Assembly (NCBI RefSeq): GCF_013359735.1
Contig: NZ_JABFMX010000003.1
Location: 62,001 to 126,000, forward strand
Source of the DNA: Arthrobacter sp. C9C5
Lineage (GTDB): Bacteria; Actinomycetota; Actinomycetes; Actinomycetales; Micrococcaceae
Direction: 5' to 3'
Length of the DNA: 64,000 bases
Shown here: in pieces, positions 33,410 to 41,690 of the stretch
Position numbering within the stretch: the stretch's first letter is position 1
Layout: each line of letters opens with the position of its first letter
Notes under the pieces: generated by a model
The model's input: the letters and a program-made list of their open reading frames with translations, nothing else
Told to the model about the DNA's origin: nothing
Database searches by the model: none
Position numbers and translations under genes: made by a program

Positions 33410-35178
33410 ATGTTCTCCGGCGTCTCGATGCCCAGCAGCTCCAGGCCGCTGGAGAGCCGCCGCAGGACCAGTCCGCACAGGGCCAGCCGCGATTCGCGGA
33501 CCGTTTCGTCGGCCTTGAGCACGGGGCATTGGTCGTAGAAGGAGGTGAACAGCTGCGCGAGCTCGAACAGGTAGGCGCACAGCCGGTGCGGTTCGAGCAG
33601 TTCGCCGACTTTCTGCAGCGTGGCGTCGTATTCAAGCAGGTGCAGGGCCAGTGCGCGTTCGGCGGGGTCGACGACGGCGATCGTCGCCGCGGGCGGCGCG
33701 GACGACGCGGCGGCGCCGTCGAGGTGCTGGTCCAGGGCCCCGGCCTTGCGCAGGATGGAGCGGATCCGGGCGGCCGCGTACTGGACGTACGGGCCGGTGT
33801 TTCCGGTCAGCGCCAGCATCCGGTCGAAGTCAAAGACGTATTCGGTGTCGTGCCCGGTGGAGAGGTCGGCGTACTTGACGGCGCCGATGCCCACCTGCCG
33901 GGCCGTGACCGCCCGCTCGGCGTCGCTGAGCTCGGGCCGGCTGGCGTCGATGACGGCGCGGGCCCGGTCCACGGCCTCCTGCAGCAGCGCCATCAGCTTG
34001 ACCGGGTTGCCGGCGCGGGACTTGAGGATCTTGCCGTCCTCGCCGAGCACGTTGCCGATCTGGACGTGGGTGGCTTCCACCGTGTCCGGCAGCCAGCCGG
34101 CGTCGCGGGCCGTGGCCATGACCATCCGCAGGTGAACGTTCTGCGGCGCGCCCACGACGTACAGTACCCGGTCCGCCTCGAGCTCGCGGACCCGGTACCG
34201 GATCGTGGCGAGGTCGGTGGTGCCGTAGCCGTAGCCGCCGTCGGACTTGCGGATGATGAGCGGCAGCGGATCGCCGTCCCGCCCGGTGAAGCCGGCCGGG
34301 AAGGTGCAGAGCGCGCCTTCGCTGATCCGGGCGATGCCGCGCTCCTCGAGTTCCTGGCACAGCTGTGCCAGGTGCGCGTCGTAGGAGCTTTCGCCGGCAA
34401 TGTGGTCGTCGGTCAGGCTGATGCCGAGCATCGCGTAGATCGCATTGAAGTAGCGCTTCGACTGGGCCACGAGCCGCTGCCAGACCGCGAACGTCTCAGG
34501 GTCCCCGCCTTGCAGCGCCACCACGCGGAGCCGGGCGCGGGTGGCGAAGCCGTCCGGGTCCGTGGCGGAGGCGTCGAACTTCGCCCGCGCGGCCTGGTAG
34601 AAGGCGCTCGGGTCATCGACCAGCAGGGCGGCCTCGGGCGAGTCCTCGCCCACCTCGAGCCAGTGCTCGATCAGCATGCCGAACGGGGTGCCCCAGTCGC
34701 CGATATGGTTCTGCCGGATCACGGTGTGGCCCAGCGCCTCGAGCACGCGCACGATGCTGTCCCCCACCACGGTGGTGCGCAGGTGTCCGACGTGCATTTC
34801 CTTGGCCACGTTCGGGGAGGAATAGTCGACGACGACGCGGTGCAGCGGCTCCGGCCGGCTGTCCGCCGGCGCCGGTGTGTTGAGCAGCTCCTCGATCCAG
34901 GTGCCGTCGAAGGTGAGGTTGATGAAGCCGGGTCCGGAGATCTCCACCAGGCTGCAGACGCCGTCGAGGTCCAGCGCCTCGACGATCCGGGCCGCGGCGT
35001 CGCGGGGCGGCAGGCCGACTTTCTTGGCGAGGGCCATAGCGGCGTTAATCTGGATGTCCGCGAACTGCGAGGGCCGGATCACCGGATCCGTCTGGCGGTA
35101 CTCCTCGCCGAACGCGTGGGCAATAGCTGCCTGGACTCTGGGGACAACCATTTCGGCCGGATTATTCACACTGTTCAA
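33406..35178 (-). CDS. argS: Arginyl-tRNA synthetase
   Basis: About 590 residues. Class I synthetase with HVGH in SSPNVAKEMHVGHLRTT (the HIGH motif) and the degenerate KMSKS region EDGKILKSRAGN; the N-terminal Add-1 domain begins near VQAAIAHAFG and the C-terminal DALR anticodon domain starts near LALTGNTGPYVQYAAARI. Start is uncertain: TTG at 35178 (chosen) or GTG at 35169; neither has a good ribosome site, though GGGAGG lies 15 nt before the TTG. Confidence 0.95.
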   Translation of the reverse strand: MNSVNNPAEMVVPRVQAAIAHAFGEEYRQTDPVIRPSQFADIQINAAMALAKKVGLPPRDAAARIVEALDLDGVCSLVEISGPGFINLTFDGTWIEELLNTPAPADSRPEPLHRVVVDYSSPNVAKEMHVGHLRTTVVGDSIVRVLEALGHTVIRQNHIGDWGTPFGMLIEHWLEVGEDSPEAALLVDDPSAFYQAARAKFDASATDPDGFATRARLRVVALQGGDPETFAVWQRLVAQSKRYFNAIYAMLGISLTDDHIAGESSYDAHLAQLCQELEERGIARISEGALCTFPAGFTGRDGDPLPLIIRKSDGGYGYGTTDLATIRYRVRELEADRVLYVVGAPQNVHLRMVMATARDAGWLPDTVEATHVQIGNVLGEDGKILKSRAGNPVKLMALLQEAVDRARAVIDASRPELSDAERAVTARQVGIGAVKYADLSTGHDTEYVFDFDRMLALTGNTGPYVQYAAARIRSILRKAGALDQHLDGAAASSAPPAATIAVVDPAERALALHLLEYDATLQKVGELLEPHRLCAYLFELAQLFTSFYDQCPVLKADETVRESRLALCGLVLRRLSSGLELLGIETPENM

Positions 35179-35201
35179 ATTATCAGTTCCCGCCTCCCCC
35201 C

Positions 35202-35283
35202 GACGCTCCCGCAGATCACGCCGCCCAGTCGCGCGGCTCTGCGGGAGCGTCCACCCGAACACCCCCACAACTGCGGAAGCGTC
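35202..35283. repeat. Three copies of a 13-bp word, one inverted, between phoX and argS
   Basis: GACGCTCCCGCAG (35202-35214), CTGCGGGAGCGTC (35240-35252) and CTGCGGAAGCGTC (35271-35283). The first and second make a perfect stem; the third differs by one base. The region separates the phoX stop from argS on the same strand. Confidence 0.7.
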
Positions 35284-35297
35284 CGGGGCGGGAGGGG

Positions 35298-37388
35298 CTA
35301 GTCGTCGGCGCGGAAGACCTGGACGACCGACGGACGCGGGATCCGCGCCTGGCCCGGCTTCGGCGTCGCGCCGGCGGCGACGTAATCCGGGAAGCGGGAG
35401 TTCTGCGTCTCGAAGCTGCCATCCTCGCCCGGGTGCTGCACGGCGACGAAGACGTGCCGTTCCTCATCGTGGATGATGGGTCCGCACGTCTCGGCGTCGC
35501 GCGGTACGGCAAGGAACTGCTCCACGCGGCCGCGCTCCGGACCGGCCAGGGTGACCTTGAAGAGACCGTCGGCGTAGCCGGTGCTCGAGGGCGCGCCGTC
35601 GGTGGAAATCCACAGGTTGCCGACCGAGTCGAAGGCCAGGTTGTCCGGGCACGAGATCGGCGAGACCTGGCTGGCCGGGAAGCCGGCAAAGTACGCGGAC
35701 GTGTTCTTGGCCGGATCGCCGCAGACCATCAGCAGGTTCCAGTTGAACTTCGTGGACGTCTGGTCCCCGGTCTCGGTGATTTCCACGATGTGGCCGTCGC
35801 GGTTCAGGGTGCGCGGGTTGACCTCGGTGGCGCCCTCCTTGCCGGTCTTGCCGCGGTCCGTGTTGTTGGTGCAGGCCACGTAGACCTTGCCGGTGTGCAG
35901 GCTCGGCTGGACGTCCTCGCAGCGGTCCATCTTGGTGGGGCCGACCTTGTCGGCGGCGAGGCGGGTGTAGACCAGGACTTCCTCGACCGACATCCCGGAC
36001 ACCATGGACTTGCCGCCCACCACCAGCGGAAGCCATTCCCCGGCACCGTCAAAGGCGCCGTCGGCGGGCAGCTTGCCGGAGCCGTCGATCTCGGCCGCCG
36101 GGGAGTCGCCGCCGAATTTGGCGACGAAGAGGTCGCCGTCGGAGAGCAGGGTCATGTTGTGCCGGCGGTCGGCCGCCGTCGTCCCGGGACGGTACTTGTC
36201 CTTGGAGACGAACTTGTAGAGGTAGTCGAAGCGCTCGTCGTCGCCCATGTAGGCGACGACGTGACCGGAGGCGGCCACGATCACGTTGGCGCCTTCGTGC
36301 TTGAAGCGGCCCATCGCGGAGTGCTTCTTCGGCGTCGACGTCGGGTCCTGCGGGTCCACCTCCACGATCCAGCCAAAGCGGTTGCTTTCGTTGGCGTAGC
36401 CGGGGTTGCGGGTGTCGAAGCGGGGGTCGTCGAGCTCCCACTGGCGGGCCGTGGGCTTGCTGGTCAGGCCGTAACGCTTGTCCGCGGCGGACGTCCCGGC
36501 GGACACGAAGTAGCCGTTGAAGTTCTCCTCGCCGGAGAGGATGGTGCCCCACGGGGTGGTGCCGCCGGAGCAGTTGCCCAGGGTGCCCTTGATGGTCCGC
36601 CCGGCCGGGTCGGCAACGGTGGTGACGAGGGCGGAGCCGGCAGCGGGGCCGGTGAGTTCGTAGCTCGTGTCGCTCAGGAAGCGGCGGTTCAGCGGGGCGC
36701 CCTGGACGTAGCGCCACGGCTGGTTCTTGTTCTTGCGCTCCAACTCGACGACGGTGAGGCCGTGGGCGGCACGGCCGATGGCCCGGGTCTCCGCGGCGTC
36801 GAAGCCGGCCGGGAGCATGATGCTCTCGTTGGTGTACTCGTGGTTGGTGAAGAGCACGGCACGGCGGCCCTTGGCGTCGAGCGCCAGGATGTCCGTGTAG
36901 TCGTTGTTGTAGCCGAACTGGCGGCCCTGCGCCGCGGCGCTCTGGCGGTCCACGTCGAAGGCGGGCGAGTCGTTGAAGAGCGGGTCGCCCCAGCGGATGA
37001 TCGGCTGCCAGCTGAAGCCTGCCGGCACCGTGAACGCGTCGACGGCGGCGTCAACCGGGGCAATGGCGGTGAACTGCAGCTTGGACTTGCCGAAGCCGGT
37101 CTTGGCGGCGGCGGCCAGGCCGGGGCCGCCGGCGGCAGCCGGTTCCGCGGAGGTCACGGCGTTACCGAAGACGACGGCGAGCGCGCCGGCGGCGCCGAAG
37201 CCGAGTGCGGCGCGGCGGGACATCGTGGCGGAGGCAATGTCGCGGAAGTAGCCGTTCGGGCTGCTGTTGCAGACCTCGCCGGAGCAGGCGTTATCGCACT
37301 TGAGCGCACAGGTTACCGGGCTGCGCTTGCCCTTGGTGTGGCCCAGCATGGGCAGCAGGGAGAACTTGCGTCCGGAGGAGACAGACAT
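35298..37388 (-). CDS. phoX: PhoX-family alkaline phosphatase, Tat-exported
   Basis: 696 residues. An atypical start: a Cys-rich stretch (CALKCDNACSGEVC, residues ~27-40) precedes the Tat signal MSRRAALGFGAAGALAVVFG at ~56. The mature enzyme shows the DUF839/PhoX pattern: GFSWQPIIRWGDPL, DYTDILALDAKGRRAVLFTNHEY, NCSGGTTPWGTILSGEENFN, GRFKHEGANVIVAASGHVVAYMGDDERFDYLYKFV and PSLHTGKVYVACTNN. PhoX enzymes use Ca2+ and Fe3+ to release phosphate from esters outside the cell. The pre-Tat Cys cluster is normal for the actinobacterial branch. Confidence 0.92.
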   Translation of the reverse strand: MSVSSGRKFSLLPMLGHTKGKRSPVTCALKCDNACSGEVCNSSPNGYFRDIASATMSRRAALGFGAAGALAVVFGNAVTSAEPAAAGGPGLAAAAKTGFGKSKLQFTAIAPVDAAVDAFTVPAGFSWQPIIRWGDPLFNDSPAFDVDRQSAAAQGRQFGYNNDYTDILALDAKGRRAVLFTNHEYTNESIMLPAGFDAAETRAIGRAAHGLTVVELERKNKNQPWRYVQGAPLNRRFLSDTSYELTGPAAGSALVTTVADPAGRTIKGTLGNCSGGTTPWGTILSGEENFNGYFVSAGTSAADKRYGLTSKPTARQWELDDPRFDTRNPGYANESNRFGWIVEVDPQDPTSTPKKHSAMGRFKHEGANVIVAASGHVVAYMGDDERFDYLYKFVSKDKYRPGTTAADRRHNMTLLSDGDLFVAKFGGDSPAAEIDGSGKLPADGAFDGAGEWLPLVVGGKSMVSGMSVEEVLVYTRLAADKVGPTKMDRCEDVQPSLHTGKVYVACTNNTDRGKTGKEGATEVNPRTLNRDGHIVEITETGDQTSTKFNWNLLMVCGDPAKNTSAYFAGFPASQVSPISCPDNLAFDSVGNLWISTDGAPSSTGYADGLFKVTLAGPERGRVEQFLAVPRDAETCGPIIHDEERHVFVAVQHPGEDGSFETQNSRFPDYVAAGATPKPGQARIPRPSVVQVFRADD

Positions 37389-37507
37389 GGGTGGGACCTT
37401 CCAGGGCAGAGGGATGCGTCCCCGCCACCCTGCCAGCGGCAGACAACGCGGAGCCGCCCCGCCGGTGAAGTTCCGGTTAACTCTCGTAACTCACGGGTTG
37501 GCGGCCG

Positions 37508-37993
37508 TCATCGCGGCGACTGGTCCGGAGCGCTGGCGGCGACAAGCAGCCGCTGCCCGATTCCTTCCAGGAAGCCGGCGACGTCGGAAATGCTGGCTTC
37601 GGGTGATCCCTCAAGGACTGCCGCGGCAGCTTCAGCGAAGTGTTCGGTGGCCCACTGCATCGCGTGCGTCCCGGCCGGACTCAGGTGCAGGAGCACACTG
37701 CGCCGGTCCGTGGGGTTGGGTTTGCGGACCATGAAACCCTTGGATTCCAATCGGTCCACCATCGCGGTCACAGATCCGGTGGTGATGTTGAGCAGATTGC
37801 CCAGGGCCTTCGGCGTCATGCCGTCGACTTCGCCCACGAAGGCCATGGCATTGATGTCGATGGTGCCGATGCCAAGCTTCTCGGCCAGCCGGATCCGGAG
37901 GGCATAGGTACCTACGTCAACGCGGCGCAGCCCCTGCGTGATGCGCAGCAGCGCGTCCTTGTCCCCCAGTGATCCCTCCGCCTGGTCTGCCAT
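37508..37993 (-). CDS. MarR-family transcriptional regulator
   Basis: 161 residues from an ATG with AAGGAG 8 nt upstream. The winged helix-turn-helix is clear: MTPKALGNLLNITTGSVTAM then VDRLESKGFMVRKPNPTDRR (wing with the DRR signature), followed by the dimerisation helices. It is divergent from the TasA-like and signal peptidase genes; a perfect palindrome in the gap is a candidate binding site. Ligand unknown. Confidence 0.92.
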   Translation of the reverse strand: MADQAEGSLGDKDALLRITQGLRRVDVGTYALRIRLAEKLGIGTIDINAMAFVGEVDGMTPKALGNLLNITTGSVTAMVDRLESKGFMVRKPNPTDRRSVLLHLSPAGTHAMQWATEHFAEAAAAVLEGSPEASISDVAGFLEGIGQRLLVAASAPDQSPR

Positions 37994-38176
37994 GTCTAGC
38001 TCCTTGTTGCTTCGCCCAGCTATCTGCGGGCAATTCATCATAAGCGCCCGGCCTCGAGCCGTGCCGCGGATCCAAGGTGAAACCGTGTTGTGATCTACTT
38101 TACTCTCAAGCTATCTAGCCAAATCCCTTGCATTCCGGGGCTTTTTCGACCCAAAAACAAAAGAGATTATTCGTTA

Positions 38177-38191
38177 GCTTGATTATCAAGC
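38177..38191. promoter_or_regulatory. Palindrome in the marR / tasA-like gap, candidate MarR operator
   Basis: GCTTGAT-T-ATCAAGC, perfect 7-1-7, in AT-rich DNA about 96 bp upstream of the TasA-like gene. A half-site AGCTTGA also appears, in inverted form (TCAAGCT), near 38106. The whole gap of 294 bp (37994-38287) holds nothing coding. Confidence 0.5.
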
Positions 38192-38287
38192 AAACTTTAT
38201 GTAGTTTTTCCTTAGCAGGGTCCGCTCAGGGATCCTGTGCTAGGTCTCATCCGGGGCGGGGGCCCCATTCACCACCAGGAGCACGTC

Positions 38288-38893
38288 ATGTCAAAGGTCT
38301 CAGCGCGCACGGCCACGTGGGTCAAATGGGCAGCAGTCCCCGCAGCACTCCTGGTGAGCGGCGTCGCCGTCTCCCAGGCCTCTTACTCCGCGTTCAGCGC
38401 GACGAGCGAGAGCGCGACCAACAGCTGGAAGAGCGGCACCGTGGCAATCTCCAGCAGCGCAGACAAGACCACCGGCACCGCGACGTTCTCGGCCGAGAAC
38501 ATGAAGCCCGGCGCGACCGGTGCCAAGTGCATCACGGTGACCTCCACCGGCACCCTGGCCTCCGCAGTGAAGCTCTACGCCACGGCACCGGCCTCAACCA
38601 AAGACCTGAGCACCTGGATCACTCTGGACATCACCGAGGGTACCGGCTCAAACAGCGCCTGCAACGACTTCAAAGTCCTGACCCCGGCAGCTACGGCTTA
38701 CTCCGGAACTCTCGCTGCGTTCGGTGCAGCAAGCACCAGCTACGCGACCGGCTGGGGCTCCTGGACTCCCACGGGCACCGCATCGGAAACCCGCACCTAC
38801 AAGATCACCTACACGCTGAAGTCGGACGCCCCGAACAGCACCCAGGGCGGCTCCGCTTCCATGGGCTTCACCTGGGAAGCACAGAACAGCTAA
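38288..38893 (+). CDS. Secreted TasA/CalY-like protein with SipW-type signal
   Basis: 201 residues; AGGAG precedes the ATG. The N-terminus has a basic start, a hydrophobic stretch (AAVPAALLVSGVAVSQASYS) and then AFSATSESATNSWKSGT, the pattern of SipW-dependent signal sequences, where cleavage precedes an A-F/Y-S-x-T motif. The mature part is Ser/Thr-rich beta structure with two Cys, ending in MGFTWEAQNS. It resembles the TasA/camelysin class of secreted, sometimes fibre-forming proteins. The signal-peptidase-like gene starts 4 bp downstream. Confidence 0.8.
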   Translation: MSKVSARTATWVKWAAVPAALLVSGVAVSQASYSAFSATSESATNSWKSGTVAISSSADKTTGTATFSAENMKPGATGAKCITVTSTGTLASAVKLYATAPASTKDLSTWITLDITEGTGSNSACNDFKVLTPAATAYSGTLAAFGAASTSYATGWGSWTPTGTASETRTYKITYTLKSDAPNSTQGGSASMGFTWEAQNS

Positions 38894-38897
38894 GCCG

Positions 38898-40610
38898 ATG
38901 CCCGGACCGAGCCGACTGCCCGCGACGTCCGGGCACCGTGCTGTCCGGGCGTCCCGCGGCAACATCGGCGGGGCACCGGACAGCGGCACCACACATGGGG
39001 CCTTTCTCCGCCGGGCCACGGCACACAGAGGCACCCGCGGAGACCACGGTCCCGCGTCCCCAGCCACCACCGGCCTCGTGGCCGGTGACAGCGCCAGTGC
39101 CGCCGCGGCACCCCACGACGGCGGCCCGGAAACCGCCGTCGTAGGGTCCGTCCGGCTCGCTATCACCGTCGCAGCCAGGGCTGCGCTCTTCGCCCTCCTC
39201 GGGATGCTGGCCTGGGCGTTGCTCCCCTTCGCCCTCGGATGGATCCCCACCACTGTGATGACCGGTTCCATGGAGCCGCGGATCTCCGCCGGCGACGTGG
39301 TCATCGCCCGGCCAATCGCCATCGGAACGGCCTCGCTGGGGCACGTCCTGCTGGTCGAGGACCCGGACCACTCCAACAAGCTGCGCCTGCACCGCTATGT
39401 CGAGGACACTCCGGACGGCAGGCTCATCCTGCGCGGCGACGCCAACCAGGCCAACGATTCCTCCCCGGTGGCACCCGAAGCAGTCCACGGCGTGGCCGTG
39501 CTCCGCGTCCCCTACGTGGGACTTCCGGTGGTTTGGATCGCTGAAAAGAACTGGGGCAACCTCGCCGCACTGTTCGTCGCGGTTTCAGCGCTGACGGTGG
39601 CAGCCGCCGCCGGTTCCAGTGCGGCCCCGCGCGACGGCGGCGCTCCCGCCCAGCCCGACGCCGCCCGCGATGCGCGGCAAACGCCGCACCGTCATATCCC
39701 CACTACCCGCCGGGCCGTCCGGCGGCGTGCCCGGGCAGCGGCGCGGCGGACAACAACCGTCCGGACCCTGCTGTGCCTGGCCTCGCTTCCGGTTCTCATC
39801 ACCCCGCAGCTGTTGATGGCTGCACCGGCGCATGCCGCTTTCTCGGCCGCCGCGCCCACCCAAGCCGGCAGCTTTGCCGCATCGAGCAAATATGACTGCC
39901 TATCCCCCACTGTCCGGGACAACCCCACCTTGTTCTACGCGTTTAACGAGGTCTCCGGGCCGGAGGCCGTGGATGGGTCCGGAAACAAACTCGACGGCAC
40001 CCTGTCCGGGGCCGTTGAGCGCGTTTCGGGATCCTGCGCCGGCGACAGTCCCGCCCTGGTCCTCGGCGGCTCCTCCGGCGTTGTCAGCTCCCCACAGCTC
40101 CTCAACGCCCCGGACACGTTCAGCGTGGAAATCTGGTTCAGGACAACGCCGGGAGTCACCGCGGGCGGGCGGCTGCTCGGGTTCGGGAACGCCCAGAGCG
40201 GACTTTCCACACTCTCGGACCGGCACCTGTATCTGACGGATACCGGCGGAATCGGCTTCGGCGCCGCAACCCGCAACGGCAACAGCCAGCAGTACAAAGC
40301 TGCCGGCATCACCAGCCCTGGCTCCTACAACGACGGCCAATGGCATCTGGCCACGGCCACTATGTCTTCGGCCGGGTCGGTTCTCTACGTGGACGGGGTG
40401 CGGGTGGCTGCCAACACTGGCCTCGTGGCGGAGCGCCCCTACAGCGGCTACTGGCGGGTCGGCTACGACAGCATGGATTTCGACAAGAACAGGGACTGGC
40501 CCGGCGCCTCCACCGATTCCTTCTTCGGCGGCAGCGTCGACAATGCCGCCGTCTACCCCGTTGCCCTCACTGCAAGCCAGGTCCAAGCGCACCACACTGC
40601 AGGCCGCTAG
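38898..40610 (+). CDS. SipW-like signal peptidase I fused to a secreted LamG-like domain
   Basis: 570 residues. Residues ~85-115 are the first membrane helix; TVMTGSMEP (Ser124), LRLHRYVE (His165) and LRGDANQANDSS (Asp181 or Asp187) give the Ser-His-Asp set of the S26B (SipW/eukaryotic SPC) class. A second helix spans ~218-240, then a very Arg-rich loop (~265-287). A third hydrophobic segment (~290-313) ends PAHA-AFSAAAPTQAGSF, very like a SipW-type signal and cleavage site. Residues ~330-570 form a concanavalin/LamG-like module (FSVEIWFRTT, GQWHLATATMSSAG, LYVDGVRVA). Signal peptidases normally stop after the second helix. Confidence 0.85.
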   Translation: MPGPSRLPATSGHRAVRASRGNIGGAPDSGTTHGAFLRRATAHRGTRGDHGPASPATTGLVAGDSASAAAAPHDGGPETAVVGSVRLAITVAARAALFALLGMLAWALLPFALGWIPTTVMTGSMEPRISAGDVVIARPIAIGTASLGHVLLVEDPDHSNKLRLHRYVEDTPDGRLILRGDANQANDSSPVAPEAVHGVAVLRVPYVGLPVVWIAEKNWGNLAALFVAVSALTVAAAAGSSAAPRDGGAPAQPDAARDARQTPHRHIPTTRRAVRRRARAAARRTTTVRTLLCLASLPVLITPQLLMAAPAHAAFSAAAPTQAGSFAASSKYDCLSPTVRDNPTLFYAFNEVSGPEAVDGSGNKLDGTLSGAVERVSGSCAGDSPALVLGGSSGVVSSPQLLNAPDTFSVEIWFRTTPGVTAGGRLLGFGNAQSGLSTLSDRHLYLTDTGGIGFGAATRNGNSQQYKAAGITSPGSYNDGQWHLATATMSSAGSVLYVDGVRVAANTGLVAERPYSGYWRVGYDSMDFDKNRDWPGASTDSFFGGSVDNAAVYPVALTASQVQAHHTAGR

Positions 40611-40640
40611 CACCCCTCAGCAGGAAGACGGGCGGCCGTG

Positions 40641-41669
40641 TCACCCGCCTGCCGCAAGCACCCCGTAGACGCGCCGGAGCCGGTCCAGCCACCAGTCCCT
40701 CCGCTCCGGGGCCGCGGCGTATTCCGCCAGCAGGCCCGGGTCGACGGCGACGTCGCGGAGACGGATGGCGCCGTCGTCGGGGACCAGGGAGTCACGGGTG
40801 ACATCGGCGGCGAGCAGCGACACGGTCCCCAGCCCGCAGGCGTAGGGCAGTTCGGGCAGGGCGGCGGCGAGCGCCAACCCGGCACGAATCCCCACGGAGG
40901 TGTCCAAGGCGGAACTGACGACGGCGGGCAGGCCGGCCTGTGCCACGATGTCGAGGGCGCGCCGCACTCCCCCCAGGGGTGCCACCTTCACCACAACCAG
41001 GTCCGCGGCGCCGGCGCGGGCCACCTTGAGCGGGTCTTCCTCCTTGCGCACGCTCTCGTCCGCGGCGATCAGCACCGGAACGCCGGCGGCCCTGAGCCGG
41101 CGCCGCACCTCCGCGAGGCCGGCGATGTCCGGGACCGGTTGTTCGGCATATTCCAGTCCGACGGCGGCCAGCCGGGTCAGTGCCTCGACGGCCGCGGGGA
41201 CGTCCCAGCCCCCGTTCGCGTCGACGCGGATCGCGGCGTCCGGCAGCGCGGCGCGGACGGCGGCCACCCGTGCGGCGTCGTCGTCGAGCCTCTGGCCGGT
41301 CTCGGCGACCTTGACCTTGACGGCGTCCACCCGGCCGAAGCGGGCCAGGATCTCCGGCACCCGTTCGGCAGCGACCGCGGGAACGGTGGCGTTGACCGGG
41401 ATGCTGTCCCGCAGGGGTTCCGGGAAGCCGTGCCAGCCGGCCTCGACGGCGGCGTAAAGCCAGCGGGAGGCCTCGGCGTCGCCGTACTCGGGGAAGGGGC
41501 AGAACTCCCCCCAACCGAGCGGGCCCGGGAGCAGCAGGGCCTCGCGCTGCATGATGCCGCGGAATTTCACCCGCATCGGCAGGGTCACCACCCGGGCCAG
41601 GTCCAGGAGCTCCTCAACGCCGCCGGGATTCAGGCCGGAAGGGGTGGGGTGGTCGGCAGTGGTGGGCAT
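40641..41669 (-). CDS. menC: o-Succinylbenzoate synthase
   Basis: 342 residues of the enolase superfamily. Catalytic lysine in DAVKVKVAET, metal ligands in AIRVDANGGW, EYAEQPVPD and IAADESV, and the second lysine in LVVVKVAPLGGV. It dehydrates SHCHC to o-succinylbenzoate in menaquinone synthesis. The actinobacterial MenC family shows the N-terminal VVTLPMRVKFRGI and GWGEFCPFPEY. The gene ends facing the signal-peptidase fusion and starts 21 bp after the stop of the GH32-like gene on the same strand. Confidence 0.94.
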   Translation of the reverse strand: MPTTADHPTPSGLNPGGVEELLDLARVVTLPMRVKFRGIMQREALLLPGPLGWGEFCPFPEYGDAEASRWLYAAVEAGWHGFPEPLRDSIPVNATVPAVAAERVPEILARFGRVDAVKVKVAETGQRLDDDAARVAAVRAALPDAAIRVDANGGWDVPAAVEALTRLAAVGLEYAEQPVPDIAGLAEVRRRLRAAGVPVLIAADESVRKEEDPLKVARAGAADLVVVKVAPLGGVRRALDIVAQAGLPAVVSSALDTSVGIRAGLALAAALPELPYACGLGTVSLLAADVTRDSLVPDDGAIRLRDVAVDPGLLAEYAAAPERRDWWLDRLRRVYGVLAAGG

Positions 41670-41690
41670 GGCTGTACTCTACCCGCGGCG

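Noticed and set aside
35433..37907. Very long open frame (824 codons) on the opposite strand of phoX
   Set aside because: phoX matches its family along its full length with a Tat signal. At this GC content the complementary frame seldom meets stop codons; its product is low-complexity with no known motif.
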